Positions 51,086 through 60,283 of a DNA stretch of 64,000 nt are shown here, piece after piece; positions within the stretch are counted from its first letter, which is position 1, and each line of letters opens with the position of its first letter. Source of the stretch: Gramella sp. Hel_I_59. GTDB lineage: Bacteria; Bacteroidota; Bacteroidia; Flavobacteriales; Flavobacteriaceae. The DNA lies in contig NZ_VFME01000001.1 in assembly GCF_006714895.1 (NCBI RefSeq), positions 3,100,001 through 3,164,000 of the forward strand, in the 5' to 3' direction. Made by a program: the position numbers and the translations under genes. The notes below the pieces were generated by a model. That model was given only the letters and a program-made list of their open reading frames with translations. It made no database searches and was not told where the DNA came from.

Positions 51086-53563
51086 TTAATTTTTTCCTAT
51101 TGGCAGGTGATATTTCAGCTCTACCATAAACAGTCTACCAATTTCCGGAGAAGCCACAAATTGTCTTACTTCAGAATCAAAAAGATTGGTTATAGAAACT
51201 CCAACTGTCCAGTTATCGTTCACGTGATAACCAGCATTAAGATCCATATTGAAGAATCCTCCTAGTGGACCATAATTCCAGGTTCTACCGTTTCGCGCAT
51301 TTTCGATGACGTCATCTACTCCATCACCATTCAGGTCCTGAGTTTCAGCAGCGATATTGATCCCTGAAAAGAAGTCATATTCCTGTACATAACGGCCATA
51401 TAGAGAACCAAAGAATTTAGCTCCGGTATAGTAATATCCAATCCCAAATTTATTTTCCGGAGTGTTGATAGGAAGATCTGTTTCCAGCACCTGTCCATCT
51501 CTATTCGCATCGTTAGCCGGATCATTCTCATCCAGTTCATATCCAAAATATGAGTAGTTAAATGAGAGTCGGTTTTTATCATTAAGGAAGTAGTTGATTC
51601 CAAGATCTGCCCCATAAGTATCCACTTGCCCGAAGTTGAGGTACGTAAGTACAAAAGAACCATCTGAACCTGCGATCACATCTCCAATTGGAGTCTCTCC
51701 CCTGGTCGCAACCGGAGAAGTCGCAGAAATGTTGATTAGCGGACTTAGGAAATCTTCCGATTTGTTGTAGTATGCATTCGCTTCGAAAAATGTCTTTTCT
51801 CCAAACAGTTTTCCTTTGTATCCAATTTCCCAGGATTTTATAGTTTCAACTTTTAGCTCAGAAATTTCTGTACCATCCTGTAACGTGAAACCTTCTCCGT
51901 TACCCAGCACAAGACCCCCAAAAAGGTTTCCGCTAAGGTTTAATATCGATGGAGCCGCAATACCCTTTCCATAAGTAAGCCTGAAACTACCAAAGTCAAA
52001 GTTCTTTACGATCGCTGCCTTCGGAATAAAATTCCCTCCATAAAGTTCATGATCATCATATCTACCAACGAATAAAAGATCCACTCCTGCATCTTCAAAA
52101 CTATATTCCAACTGGCCATAAACTCCAACCTGATCAATTTCAATGGTTCCTTCTTCATCCAAAAGATAAGTACCATTAGAATCGGCATTATCTTTCTGAT
52201 ATTGAGCACCAACCACGTAAGTTAGGTTTCCGAAGTTGTTATTATACTGCGCTTCTGCATTCAGCCTCGTAGAAGCATCCTCGAACACAGATCCTCTTGG
52301 AAGGCTAATTCCGCCATTTGGAGCTCCTTCAATCGGGAACCACTGCTCGGTAAATGATCTTGCTCTAGCTTCCTCATCTGTAAATCCATTATTGATAAAA
52401 GAAACATAGTTTTGTGTACGCTGGTTGATCGCGTAGGTATCCTCTGTCTTACTCCAGGTGTGATATAAGTTTCCGTAGAAATGCGGTGAAACATATTTTA
52501 ACTGTAGATAATCTATAGACCAGTCCTTGATCTGGTTTCTCCCAGCATTCGTAACGCCAAGGTTTGAATTATTACTGTGCCCATAAGAAGCGATCAAGTC
52601 ACTCGTTTCATTAAGACTGAAATAAGTAGCTGCACCATATTTTGTTGTCGAAAAGTCTCTGTCCAGATCCAGTTCATTATATGCTGTAGTTCCCACATAA
52701 ACTGAATCTACATAATCAAATTCCTCTCCCTGAGTTCTTTCTGCCCAGACTTTAAAAGCAAATTTATCGCTCACCTCCATGGCATAGCGCCCACGAACTG
52801 TGAACTGCTTCTGGTTACCAGCTCCAACCACAAGGTCCAGACCTTCAGAAGTTCTTGGATCCTTGGTTAGTGTATTTACAAGTCCGTTATGAGCATTTGG
52901 ACCATAGAGAGCTGCATTAGGACCTAAAATAATCTCGACTCTTTCAATATCTTCCTTTGTGATCGTCGTAAACGAGCCAAGCGGCAAACCTGTAGCTACC
53001 AGCGAAGAAATTCTCCCGTCCTCGATCTGAAGGTTTTTAGAGTTGAAAGCTGAATTGAATCCTCGAATATTGATTCCGGTTCCCTGCACTCCTGTTCTAA
53101 CGAAATCCACTCCTTTTTGTCTAGCGGCTAATTCACCCGGATTGGGACCAGGAAAGTCGGCAATCTGCTTTGCAGAGATCACATTAACCGTTGCCGGCGC
53201 TTTAGTGATCTTTTGAGGTCTTCTATTTGCTGAAATCACAACTTCATCCATTACCGAGGATGATGGATTTAAACTAAAATCCATGGTCAAGTTCTGCCCT
53301 TCAGCGATGCTAATATCCCTGGTAAGAGTTTCGTAACCCATAAAGAAAACCTCAATGGTATAATCATCTGGTTCAAGATCCAGTTTATAATTCCCATTCT
53401 CGTTCGTGGTAGCGCCGGTGTTGGTTCCTCTTACTACAATATTGGTTCCCAGTAAAGGTTCCCCGGTAGCGGCATCTGTAACTGTCCCGCTAATGCTTCC
53501 CGTTTGAGCGTATGCAAAAACGCCGAACAGCATGCTCATAATGGTGAAAAGTCTAATCTTCAT
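51086..53563 (-). CDS. TonB-dependent receptor
   Basis: 825 residues: signal peptide (LFTIMSMLFGVFAYAQ), a carboxypeptidase-regulatory-like domain (about 22-108), a plug (KAPATVNVISAKQIADFPG to about 240) and a beta-barrel ending in MVELKYHLPIGKN. It imports a substrate across the outer membrane with TonB energy. No SusD partner is encoded. Its place in a 3-hydroxybutyrate operon suggests uptake of hydroxybutyrate oligomers or a related ester. A 130-bp gap separates it from the upstream gene. Confidence 0.92.
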   Translation of the reverse strand: MKIRLFTIMSMLFGVFAYAQTGSISGTVTDAATGEPLLGTNIVVRGTNTGATTNENGNYKLDLEPDDYTIEVFFMGYETLTRDISIAEGQNLTMDFSLNPSSSVMDEVVISANRRPQKITKAPATVNVISAKQIADFPGPNPGELAARQKGVDFVRTGVQGTGINIRGFNSAFNSKNLQIEDGRISSLVATGLPLGSFTTITKEDIERVEIILGPNAALYGPNAHNGLVNTLTKDPRTSEGLDLVVGAGNQKQFTVRGRYAMEVSDKFAFKVWAERTQGEEFDYVDSVYVGTTAYNELDLDRDFSTTKYGAATYFSLNETSDLIASYGHSNNSNLGVTNAGRNQIKDWSIDYLQLKYVSPHFYGNLYHTWSKTEDTYAINQRTQNYVSFINNGFTDEEARARSFTEQWFPIEGAPNGGISLPRGSVFEDASTRLNAEAQYNNNFGNLTYVVGAQYQKDNADSNGTYLLDEEGTIEIDQVGVYGQLEYSFEDAGVDLLFVGRYDDHELYGGNFIPKAAIVKNFDFGSFRLTYGKGIAAPSILNLSGNLFGGLVLGNGEGFTLQDGTEISELKVETIKSWEIGYKGKLFGEKTFFEANAYYNKSEDFLSPLINISATSPVATRGETPIGDVIAGSDGSFVLTYLNFGQVDTYGADLGINYFLNDKNRLSFNYSYFGYELDENDPANDANRDGQVLETDLPINTPENKFGIGYYYTGAKFFGSLYGRYVQEYDFFSGINIAAETQDLNGDGVDDVIENARNGRTWNYGPLGGFFNMDLNAGYHVNDNWTVGVSITNLFDSEVRQFVASPEIGRLFMVELKYHLPIGKN

Positions 53564-53693
53564 AAAAGATAGTTTTTGATTGTTTTAAGACGAAATTAAC
53601 AAGAGTATGCGGTACTGGATGGGCTGAGTCAAGATTGTGAAGTATGACCGTGAAAAATTCTGGCTAACACCTTAACTAAAAGATCATAGAACC

Positions 53694-55130
53694 TTAGTAA
53701 TTATGGGACTTCTCCTCAAAGTGCGACTTTAGATTTGAAAAGAACCCGGGAAGAGAAAAAGCCAGTCGGTCTATAAATTCATTTAGCATTTCTAATCCTT
53801 CCGTATTCAGATTGGAAGCTTCAATGCTTTGAATAAGTTTCTCAAATAATTTATCTTCAGAATACTGACCATTGAGGTAGTTGGCTAGATAATAGTACCA
53901 GTGAATCTTGGGTACAAGATTTTCCCGACCCATTTCCTCTGTTTCGCGCTCAAGAAGATTATACTTTTTAGTGATCTTAATCACTTCAGCAGGTTTTTCT
54001 GCTGTAGTTAGCAACATTAGGTAGTTTGAGAAAAACCTGCCCCAGCGATGTTCGAATACATGCTTTCGATTCTCATACAGGAAGTTACCCGCAAAGGTTT
54101 CTGCAATATTCAGCCGTTTATTCCTCACCAGTGTACGAACGTAATGTGTGGCGAATCCAAGCTTTTGATGATGGTTATAGGAACTTTTAAAAAGTTTATA
54201 ATTTTCAGTCAGTAGATCCAGCGCTTCCCTGTTCTTATTCTTTTTCAGCAGGATCGCTACGAGATTATTCAGGTAGAAAAGCTTATCGCTATTATCCTGT
54301 TTAACCGACAAATGTGCATAATACTCAGCCTGATCCAGGTCCTTTAAATTCGAATGCAGGATCACCCGGTTCGCATAATAATTAAAAAGCACACGCCTGG
54401 AGTACAACAATCCATGTTTAAAGCAATCATCGATATAATCAAAAACCTTACGCGCCTTCTCATATTCCTTGTAGTTGAAATAGAGAAAAACCAGCCTGAT
54501 GAATGCATGATATTTATTGCGTCCATCCAGCTTATCGTCATATAGATATTCCAGTAATCTGGATTCCCAATGCTTTGTATTGATCTTTTGTGAGGTGTAT
54601 TGCCGGGTTAGATCCTTAGTTGCATGAAAAATCTCATCTTTTACAGCCAGGGAGCGTTCATAGGCTTCCAGATTCTGTTTTAAAAAAGCTTCGGTAAGCT
54701 CACAATCCTGATATCTGAATCTTACCAACAAATAATCCTGGTATTCTCGAACCAGTTCATAGAATTTCTGGAAATAGAACGAGGTTTGATCGTAGACATT
54801 AATATTTTCCAGCAGTTCTTTTTCTTCCACGGAAGTAATTGTATCTGTCAACACCTGTTTTTCTATAAAACTCAGGTATTCCAGATGCGCATCCACATCG
54901 GCTCTCTCAAGTTTATGCGTTATCCACTTTTTGATATAAGCATATTTGCGCTTATCAATCTCTTCATCAAAGTCTTCTGAAGTAAAAAAGCGTTCAGCAT
55001 TTCTACATACTTTATTTAAAATTTCCTCTTTCTCATCATCCCGTATCCTGTTCGCCTTCTGAAGAAAAGATGCTTCATGAGGCAAGACCCCTTCAGAAAA
55101 GTCGGTGAATATTTTAAGTTTAGACTTCAT
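53694..55130 (-). CDS. Helical-repeat protein of unknown function
   Basis: 478 residues, all helical by composition, with no signal or membrane segment. The stretch from about 190 to 400 looks like degenerate TPR units (KYHAFIRLVFLYFNYKEYEKARKVF, DQAEYYAHLSVKQDNSDKLFYLNN, NREALDLL). I do not recognise a family. Its ATG overlaps the upstream hydrolase stop by one base, so it is translated with the catabolic genes and might regulate them or assemble a complex. Confidence 0.7.
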   Translation of the reverse strand: MKSKLKIFTDFSEGVLPHEASFLQKANRIRDDEKEEILNKVCRNAERFFTSEDFDEEIDKRKYAYIKKWITHKLERADVDAHLEYLSFIEKQVLTDTITSVEEKELLENINVYDQTSFYFQKFYELVREYQDYLLVRFRYQDCELTEAFLKQNLEAYERSLAVKDEIFHATKDLTRQYTSQKINTKHWESRLLEYLYDDKLDGRNKYHAFIRLVFLYFNYKEYEKARKVFDYIDDCFKHGLLYSRRVLFNYYANRVILHSNLKDLDQAEYYAHLSVKQDNSDKLFYLNNLVAILLKKNKNREALDLLTENYKLFKSSYNHHQKLGFATHYVRTLVRNKRLNIAETFAGNFLYENRKHVFEHRWGRFFSNYLMLLTTAEKPAEVIKITKKYNLLERETEEMGRENLVPKIHWYYYLANYLNGQYSEDKLFEKLIQSIEASNLNTEGLEMLNEFIDRLAFSLPGFFSNLKSHFEEKSHNY

Positions 55131-56056
55131 TAATCTAGAAAAATCTTTATTCGTTCATTAACGGCTTCAGCTTTTTCAAAATTCACAAAATGTCCCGCTT
55201 CATCGATCACCTCAACTTCAAGATCCTGAAATTTTTCTTCGGAAGTTTCTATCAAACCTTCTATACTTTCTGAAGGATGAAAATATTTGTTTGGAATGAG
55301 CATATCATTCTTTCCGAAAATCATTAACACAGGAATTTTAATGTTTTGAATCTCATCGATTACTGGCTCCTCCAGCATTGCATGAATGTTACTGACTACT
55401 GTTTCAGCATAATCAGGAAAGTCTTCTGCCTCTTTCATAGCGATCCTATCATCTACCATAGATTGAGCATCATCAGGAAAACTGTAAAAATTCAGCTTAT
55501 AATTTGCTAGAATCTGCTCATCTGAAGTATTTACAACCATCGCTGGTGTATATGCAGATTTCATGACTGAAGCCTCCTGCTCTGTAAAAGTCTCTATTCC
55601 GGCTGGTGCGATAAGTATCAATTTTTGATAAGTCTGTGGATATTTTAACACGGAATGCATCGCGATCTGCCCACCCATGGAATGACCAACAAGTACAACA
55701 TTAGACAATTTCATATTATCAACCAGATCATGTAGAACTTTAGCATATTCAGCTAAGCTATAATCGGTTTTGCTACGGGAAGATTTGCCATATCCCGGTA
55801 GATCTATTGCTATACAACGGTAATTCCCGGTAAGTCCCTCGAGGTTCTTCTTCCACGAATCCAGGTTACTGGACAGACCGTGAACGAAAACTAAAGTTCT
55901 GTCTCCACTACCTTCGTCGGTATAGGCAATTGTTTCATGATTGATTTTGATAGTTTTCACTGGAAGTTCGTAGGTTGCTAATTCACTAATTGTTTGCTGT
56001 GCACTTAAGGAGCTTAGAACAATACTAAACAGACTAAATAATATTCTTTTTTTCAT
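55130..56056 (-). CDS. Secreted alpha/beta hydrolase
   Basis: 308 residues with a signal peptide (ILFSLFSIVLSSLSAQ). The LVFVHGLSSNLDSWKKNL block, VLVGHSMGGQIAMH nucleophile elbow, LMIFGKNDMLIP and DEAGHFVNFEKAE triad positions are intact. In the periplasm it could split oligomers imported by the TonB receptor. It overlaps the ligase gene by 23 bp. Confidence 0.88.
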   Translation of the reverse strand: MKKRILFSLFSIVLSSLSAQQTISELATYELPVKTIKINHETIAYTDEGSGDRTLVFVHGLSSNLDSWKKNLEGLTGNYRCIAIDLPGYGKSSRSKTDYSLAEYAKVLHDLVDNMKLSNVVLVGHSMGGQIAMHSVLKYPQTYQKLILIAPAGIETFTEQEASVMKSAYTPAMVVNTSDEQILANYKLNFYSFPDDAQSMVDDRIAMKEAEDFPDYAETVVSNIHAMLEEPVIDEIQNIKIPVLMIFGKNDMLIPNKYFHPSESIEGLIETSEEKFQDLEVEVIDEAGHFVNFEKAEAVNERIKIFLD

Positions 56057-57551
56057 CTTGTAGGAGCTTATACATTTTCTTTAATTTTTTACGGTCAATT
56101 TTACCGATCCCGGACTTAGGTAACGAATTGAGAAATACAATATGCCTGGGAATTTTGTAAGATGCGAGATAGTCTTTAAGCTTTTCCTGCAGTTCTTCTT
56201 CGGTTAATTTCTGAATATTTCCAACCAGAAAAGCTACTCCAGCTTCCCCCCAGTTTTCATCTTCAACACCTATGACTGCCGCCTCCTTAACCAGATTCTT
56301 TTTCAGCAATACGTTTTCGACCTCCAAAGGATAAATATTCTCTCCTCCCGAGATAAACATCTGGTTCTTTCTTCCTACCATATATAGAAAACCTTCGGAA
56401 TCTATTCTTACAATATCACCGGTTTGAAACCAGCCATCTTTTATTTTTTCAAGAGTATAAGCTGAATTGTTCCAGTAGCCAGGAGTAACAATATTTCCAC
56501 TCAGGTACAACTCTCCGGCTTCGCCAGCCATTACTTCACGATCTTCGTCATTTAAAATTTTATAGTCCACGTAAAAATTTGGTTTTCCGATAGAACCTTT
56601 TTTCCATAGAGCATCATGATGATGCAGAGAGGTGATACAAGGCCCCGCTTCGGTGAGTCCGTAGCCCTGCCGTAAAAGAATTCCTTTTTCTGCCCATTTA
56701 TCTATAATTGAAATGGAGAGATCTTCTCCTCCTACAACAATATATTTTAGCTGTGGTGCTTTAAAATTCTGGAAAGCCTGGTGTTTAACCATCATTCTAA
56801 GCATGGTGGGAATAGCAAGAAACAGACTTATGGAATTATTCTCAATATAATCCAGCACCTTTTTAGGCTTGAATGCTTTCAGAAAATCTACCCTTGCACC
56901 ACGGTGCAACATTGGTAACAGCAACACATTCCAACCGGAAGTATGATAAGGCGGCAAAGCATTCAGTGTAAAATCTGCGGAAGTTATTTCTAATTGTACT
57001 GAAGTATTTAAACTATTCCAGAAGAGCATTCGGTTGGTATACAAAACACCTTTTGGTTTTCCGGTTGTTCCTGAAGTATAAAAGATAAAGACCGGTTGCT
57101 CAGGTTCAATTTCAGCAGGGATTGCTTCTGAATTTTCTCTGGATGAAGCTTTGAAGATTTGGCTTATTTCGATCTGATTAAAATATACTTTTTCTCTTAG
57201 TTGAACTGTTTTCGCTTGATATGCCTTTTCAAAAATAACCAGTGATGGTTCTACGTCCTTGATGCAGTATTCCAGTTCTGAAACCAAAGCTCTGTAATTA
57301 AGCGGAACAAGTATTGCTCCCATTCTTTGAGCAGCGATAAAAAGTATGAGGTATTCTGGGGAATGTGAGGCAAGCACTGCAATTCTATCTCCTTTTTCGA
57401 TAGAATATTCGATTCTTAAGTGATTTTCGAGCCGAATCGAAAGATCATTTAGTTCCTTGTAAGTATATGAGGCACCCGTGTCTACAGATGCTACCCCCTT
57501 CTTATCTGGAGTATAGACAGACCATTTTCCTATCCAATCAAAATAATTCAT
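56034..57551 (-). CDS. AMP-forming acyl-CoA ligase
   Basis: A 505-residue ANL-superfamily ligase with FIFYTSGTTGKPKGVLYTN (A3), YGLTEAGPCITS (A5), GWFQTGDIVRID (A7) and the catalytic Lys in LPKSGIGKIDRKKL. It activates a short or medium acyl chain to its CoA ester; acetoacetate or 3-hydroxybutyrate would fit the operon. It overlaps the symporter gene by 4 bp. Exact substrate cannot be read from sequence. Confidence 0.9.
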   Translation of the reverse strand: MNYFDWIGKWSVYTPDKKGVASVDTGASYTYKELNDLSIRLENHLRIEYSIEKGDRIAVLASHSPEYLILFIAAQRMGAILVPLNYRALVSELEYCIKDVEPSLVIFEKAYQAKTVQLREKVYFNQIEISQIFKASSRENSEAIPAEIEPEQPVFIFYTSGTTGKPKGVLYTNRMLFWNSLNTSVQLEITSADFTLNALPPYHTSGWNVLLLPMLHRGARVDFLKAFKPKKVLDYIENNSISLFLAIPTMLRMMVKHQAFQNFKAPQLKYIVVGGEDLSISIIDKWAEKGILLRQGYGLTEAGPCITSLHHHDALWKKGSIGKPNFYVDYKILNDEDREVMAGEAGELYLSGNIVTPGYWNNSAYTLEKIKDGWFQTGDIVRIDSEGFLYMVGRKNQMFISGGENIYPLEVENVLLKKNLVKEAAVIGVEDENWGEAGVAFLVGNIQKLTEEELQEKLKDYLASYKIPRHIVFLNSLPKSGIGKIDRKKLKKMYKLLQDEKKNII

Positions 57552-59029
57552 GTTTTCTTTCTACTAATTAAATATAGAGAATTACCAATAATAAAAGATG
57601 CGACAACAGCGATCGCTGCTGAAACTCCCGGGTTGTTCACCGGCTCCTGCATATACGGGGTAATCCTTCCGTAGTAAATAATAAAATGAAGTGCTACTGC
57701 TGAAAAACTTGCGATGAATACTGCATTCTTGCTAACCTTCTTGAAATATATCCCAAAAAGCACCGGCACAAAGGCAGCAGCGAAATAGGCATAGACCCCA
57801 TTCTGAGCAAAAATCGCCACACTTACATTTGGATCTACGATCTGGTCGTAACTTAGAAAGAAGCTCACGATTGCCAGTATAATGATCACAATTTTATTTA
57901 ATCCTACTTGATTAAAATTCTCCTTTTTACTTAATGGTGCTATTAGATCTGTCGTAATCGTGGTGGAAAGTGATTGTATCAAAGCCTCTAAAGTAGATAG
58001 CCCCGCTGAAATCAAACCGGCAACGATAATAACACCGATTCCCGCTGTAAAAGTTTTCACTACATAAGCCGAAACCAATTCATCCATTTTCAAGGCTGTT
58101 CCATCAAGGCTTAGATCTGGAAAAGTGAGTCTCGCATAAAGGCCAACCACTACTACAAGGAAGAAGATACTCATGCAACCAATTGCTACGGTAAGATATT
58201 GATTGATGGACTTTTCACTTCTAAGAAATAATGTCTTTGTAATAATATGTGGTTGACAAACGATGGCGATCCCAATGATGATCTGGCAGACGATGATTTC
58301 AAAATAATCCCGGAAAAGAAAACTTTCAGAGTTTGTGGTTTTCGTCAAATTAGGATCGATCTCACTTAGCAGACTCGCAAATCCTTCGAAACCATTAGAA
58401 AAATACTCAGATCCTGAAGCTAAAAGGATCACTGCTACCACGAACATGATAATCGCCTGTACTGTATTGGTATACACCATGGAATTGGCTCCACCAAACA
58501 TGGTATATCCAAAGACAAAAGTGATCAACCCCATTAGAACATAGAAAGGCTCAAGGTTTAATGATTTTGATATGATCTGGGTAAGTCCCACGCAAATAAG
58601 AACTATGAAGGTAATCAATAATAAAGACAGGATCGCAAAGAAAATAGTAAGTCCTTTGGAATCATACCGCTTGCCTATCCATTGTGCCATAGTTAAAGCT
58701 TTGACAGTAGAACCATGTTTCTGAAATGCTTTGGTAAAGAATATGAGAGAAGCAAAAATTGCAATGGGCATCACCACCCCAAAAGATATGATTCCGGAAA
58801 AACCATATAAAGCTATAAAGCCAGGATTTATGATGAATGTTGCCGCACTGGTCATGGAAGCAGCAAGACTTAAGCCAACCGCCCATGCAGGAAAACCATT
58901 ACTTCCAATTGCAAAGTCATCCATATTCTTCGTTTTTAGATTTCCTCTTATCACGAAGAAGAGGATGATAAGAGCATAGACGACTAGAAGAATAGTGACG
59001 TAAAGTGACCAGATTTCTGAAGCGAACAT
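57548..59029 (-). CDS. Sodium:solute symporter
   Basis: A 493-residue SSS-family transporter with about 13 membrane segments, including the family blocks WAVGLSLAASMTSAATFI (49-66) and GLISAGLSTLEALIQSLSTT. It is the first gene of the catabolic operon and would bring the monomer (a carboxylate such as 3-hydroxybutyrate) across the inner membrane. Overlaps the ligase by 4 bp. Confidence 0.9.
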   Translation of the reverse strand: MFASEIWSLYVTILLVVYALIILFFVIRGNLKTKNMDDFAIGSNGFPAWAVGLSLAASMTSAATFIINPGFIALYGFSGIISFGVVMPIAIFASLIFFTKAFQKHGSTVKALTMAQWIGKRYDSKGLTIFFAILSLLLITFIVLICVGLTQIISKSLNLEPFYVLMGLITFVFGYTMFGGANSMVYTNTVQAIIMFVVAVILLASGSEYFSNGFEGFASLLSEIDPNLTKTTNSESFLFRDYFEIIVCQIIIGIAIVCQPHIITKTLFLRSEKSINQYLTVAIGCMSIFFLVVVVGLYARLTFPDLSLDGTALKMDELVSAYVVKTFTAGIGVIIVAGLISAGLSTLEALIQSLSTTITTDLIAPLSKKENFNQVGLNKIVIIILAIVSFFLSYDQIVDPNVSVAIFAQNGVYAYFAAAFVPVLFGIYFKKVSKNAVFIASFSAVALHFIIYYGRITPYMQEPVNNPGVSAAIAVVASFIIGNSLYLISRKKT

Positions 59030-59235
59030 ATATGATTGATTACAAAATGTGAATGTAGGATTCTACATGAACAGATTAACATGAATTTATGAAATAAAAA
59101 GTAAGACTTAAGTAAGAATAAAAGAATATTATTCATGAGCCATTACCAACAAAGACCTTATCAAAGTGCGACTTCCAGAATAAAGGTTTTGATCACGCTT
59201 TTTGATACATTTAGGGCAGCATTAATTCATCGATC

Positions 59236-60210
59236 ATGAAACGTCGACAATTTCTTCAGAAAACCGGGATCAGCATAGGAGCACTTAGTATAAGTTCCAG
59301 CCTTTTTCCTCAAAATATATTAGAACCTATGAACATCAAACCAAAACCTGTTGCGGTGGCAACCTGGAATTTTCAAAACGCAACCAAAAAAGCCGGGTCA
59401 ATGCTGGAAAATGGTTCCAGCGCCCTGGATGCTGTGGAACAGGGAGTGATGGTAGAAGAAGCCAATTTAAAGAATACTACTGTTGGTAATGGCGGCGCGC
59501 CAGACCGGGACGGGAATGTTACTTTAGACGCTTGCATCATGTCACCAGATGGAGACGCCGGCGCAGTGGTTTACCTAAAGGAGATCGCACATCCGGTTCA
59601 GGTAGCGAGGAAAGTGATGGAAGAAACTCCGCATGTCATGCTAGCCGGTGAAGGTGCCTTACAATTTGCGATTCAACAAGGGTTTAAGAAGAAGAACCTG
59701 CTTACCGAAAGCTCGGAAAAAGCCTGGAAAGACTGGCTGGAGCATAAAGAATACAGACCTATTATAAATATTGAGAACCATGATACCATTGGGATGCTAT
59801 GTATGGATGACAAAGGAGATATCGCCGGAGCCTGCACCACTTCCGGACTTTCCTATAAAGTGAATGGCCGTGTTGGTGATTCTCCTATTATTGGTGCAGG
59901 ACTTTTCCTGGATAACGAAATTGGTGGAGCTGTGGGTACCGGAATGGGCGAAGCAATTATGAAAAGTGTGGGTAGTTTCCTGATCGTGGAACTAATGCGT
60001 CAGGGAATGTCTCCGCAGGAAGCCTGCAAGGAAGCGGTCATGAGAACTGTTCGCAAAGCACCAAATCATAAGGATTTCCAGATAGCGTATGTAGCACTCA
60101 ACAAAGCCGGGGAAATTGGATCTTACTGTATCCACAAAGGCTTCAGTTATGCTAAGTTTCATGAAGGGATTAGCAGCGACAACCTTAGCCCCTCTTATTT
60201 GGATTCTTAG
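59236..60210 (+). CDS. Tat-exported N4-(beta-N-acetylglucosaminyl)-L-asparaginase
   Basis: A 324-residue Ntn hydrolase that cleaves the GlcNAc-Asn bond of glycopeptides. The N-terminus KRRQFLQKTGISIGALSIS is a twin-arginine signal. It self-cleaves before Thr in ENHDTIGMLCMDD; VGNGGAPDRDG and GRVGDSPIIGAG are family blocks. It works in the periplasm. The gene stands alone, divergent from the symporter operon. Confidence 0.92.
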   Translation: MKRRQFLQKTGISIGALSISSSLFPQNILEPMNIKPKPVAVATWNFQNATKKAGSMLENGSSALDAVEQGVMVEEANLKNTTVGNGGAPDRDGNVTLDACIMSPDGDAGAVVYLKEIAHPVQVARKVMEETPHVMLAGEGALQFAIQQGFKKKNLLTESSEKAWKDWLEHKEYRPIINIENHDTIGMLCMDDKGDIAGACTTSGLSYKVNGRVGDSPIIGAGLFLDNEIGGAVGTGMGEAIMKSVGSFLIVELMRQGMSPQEACKEAVMRTVRKAPNHKDFQIAYVALNKAGEIGSYCIHKGFSYAKFHEGISSDNLSPSYLDS

Positions 60211-60283
60211 TTTTATATCTTTCTGCGGAACGATATAATCTTTGTAATTTTGAGCTAATCACGAATTTTATTAAACATTTCTA

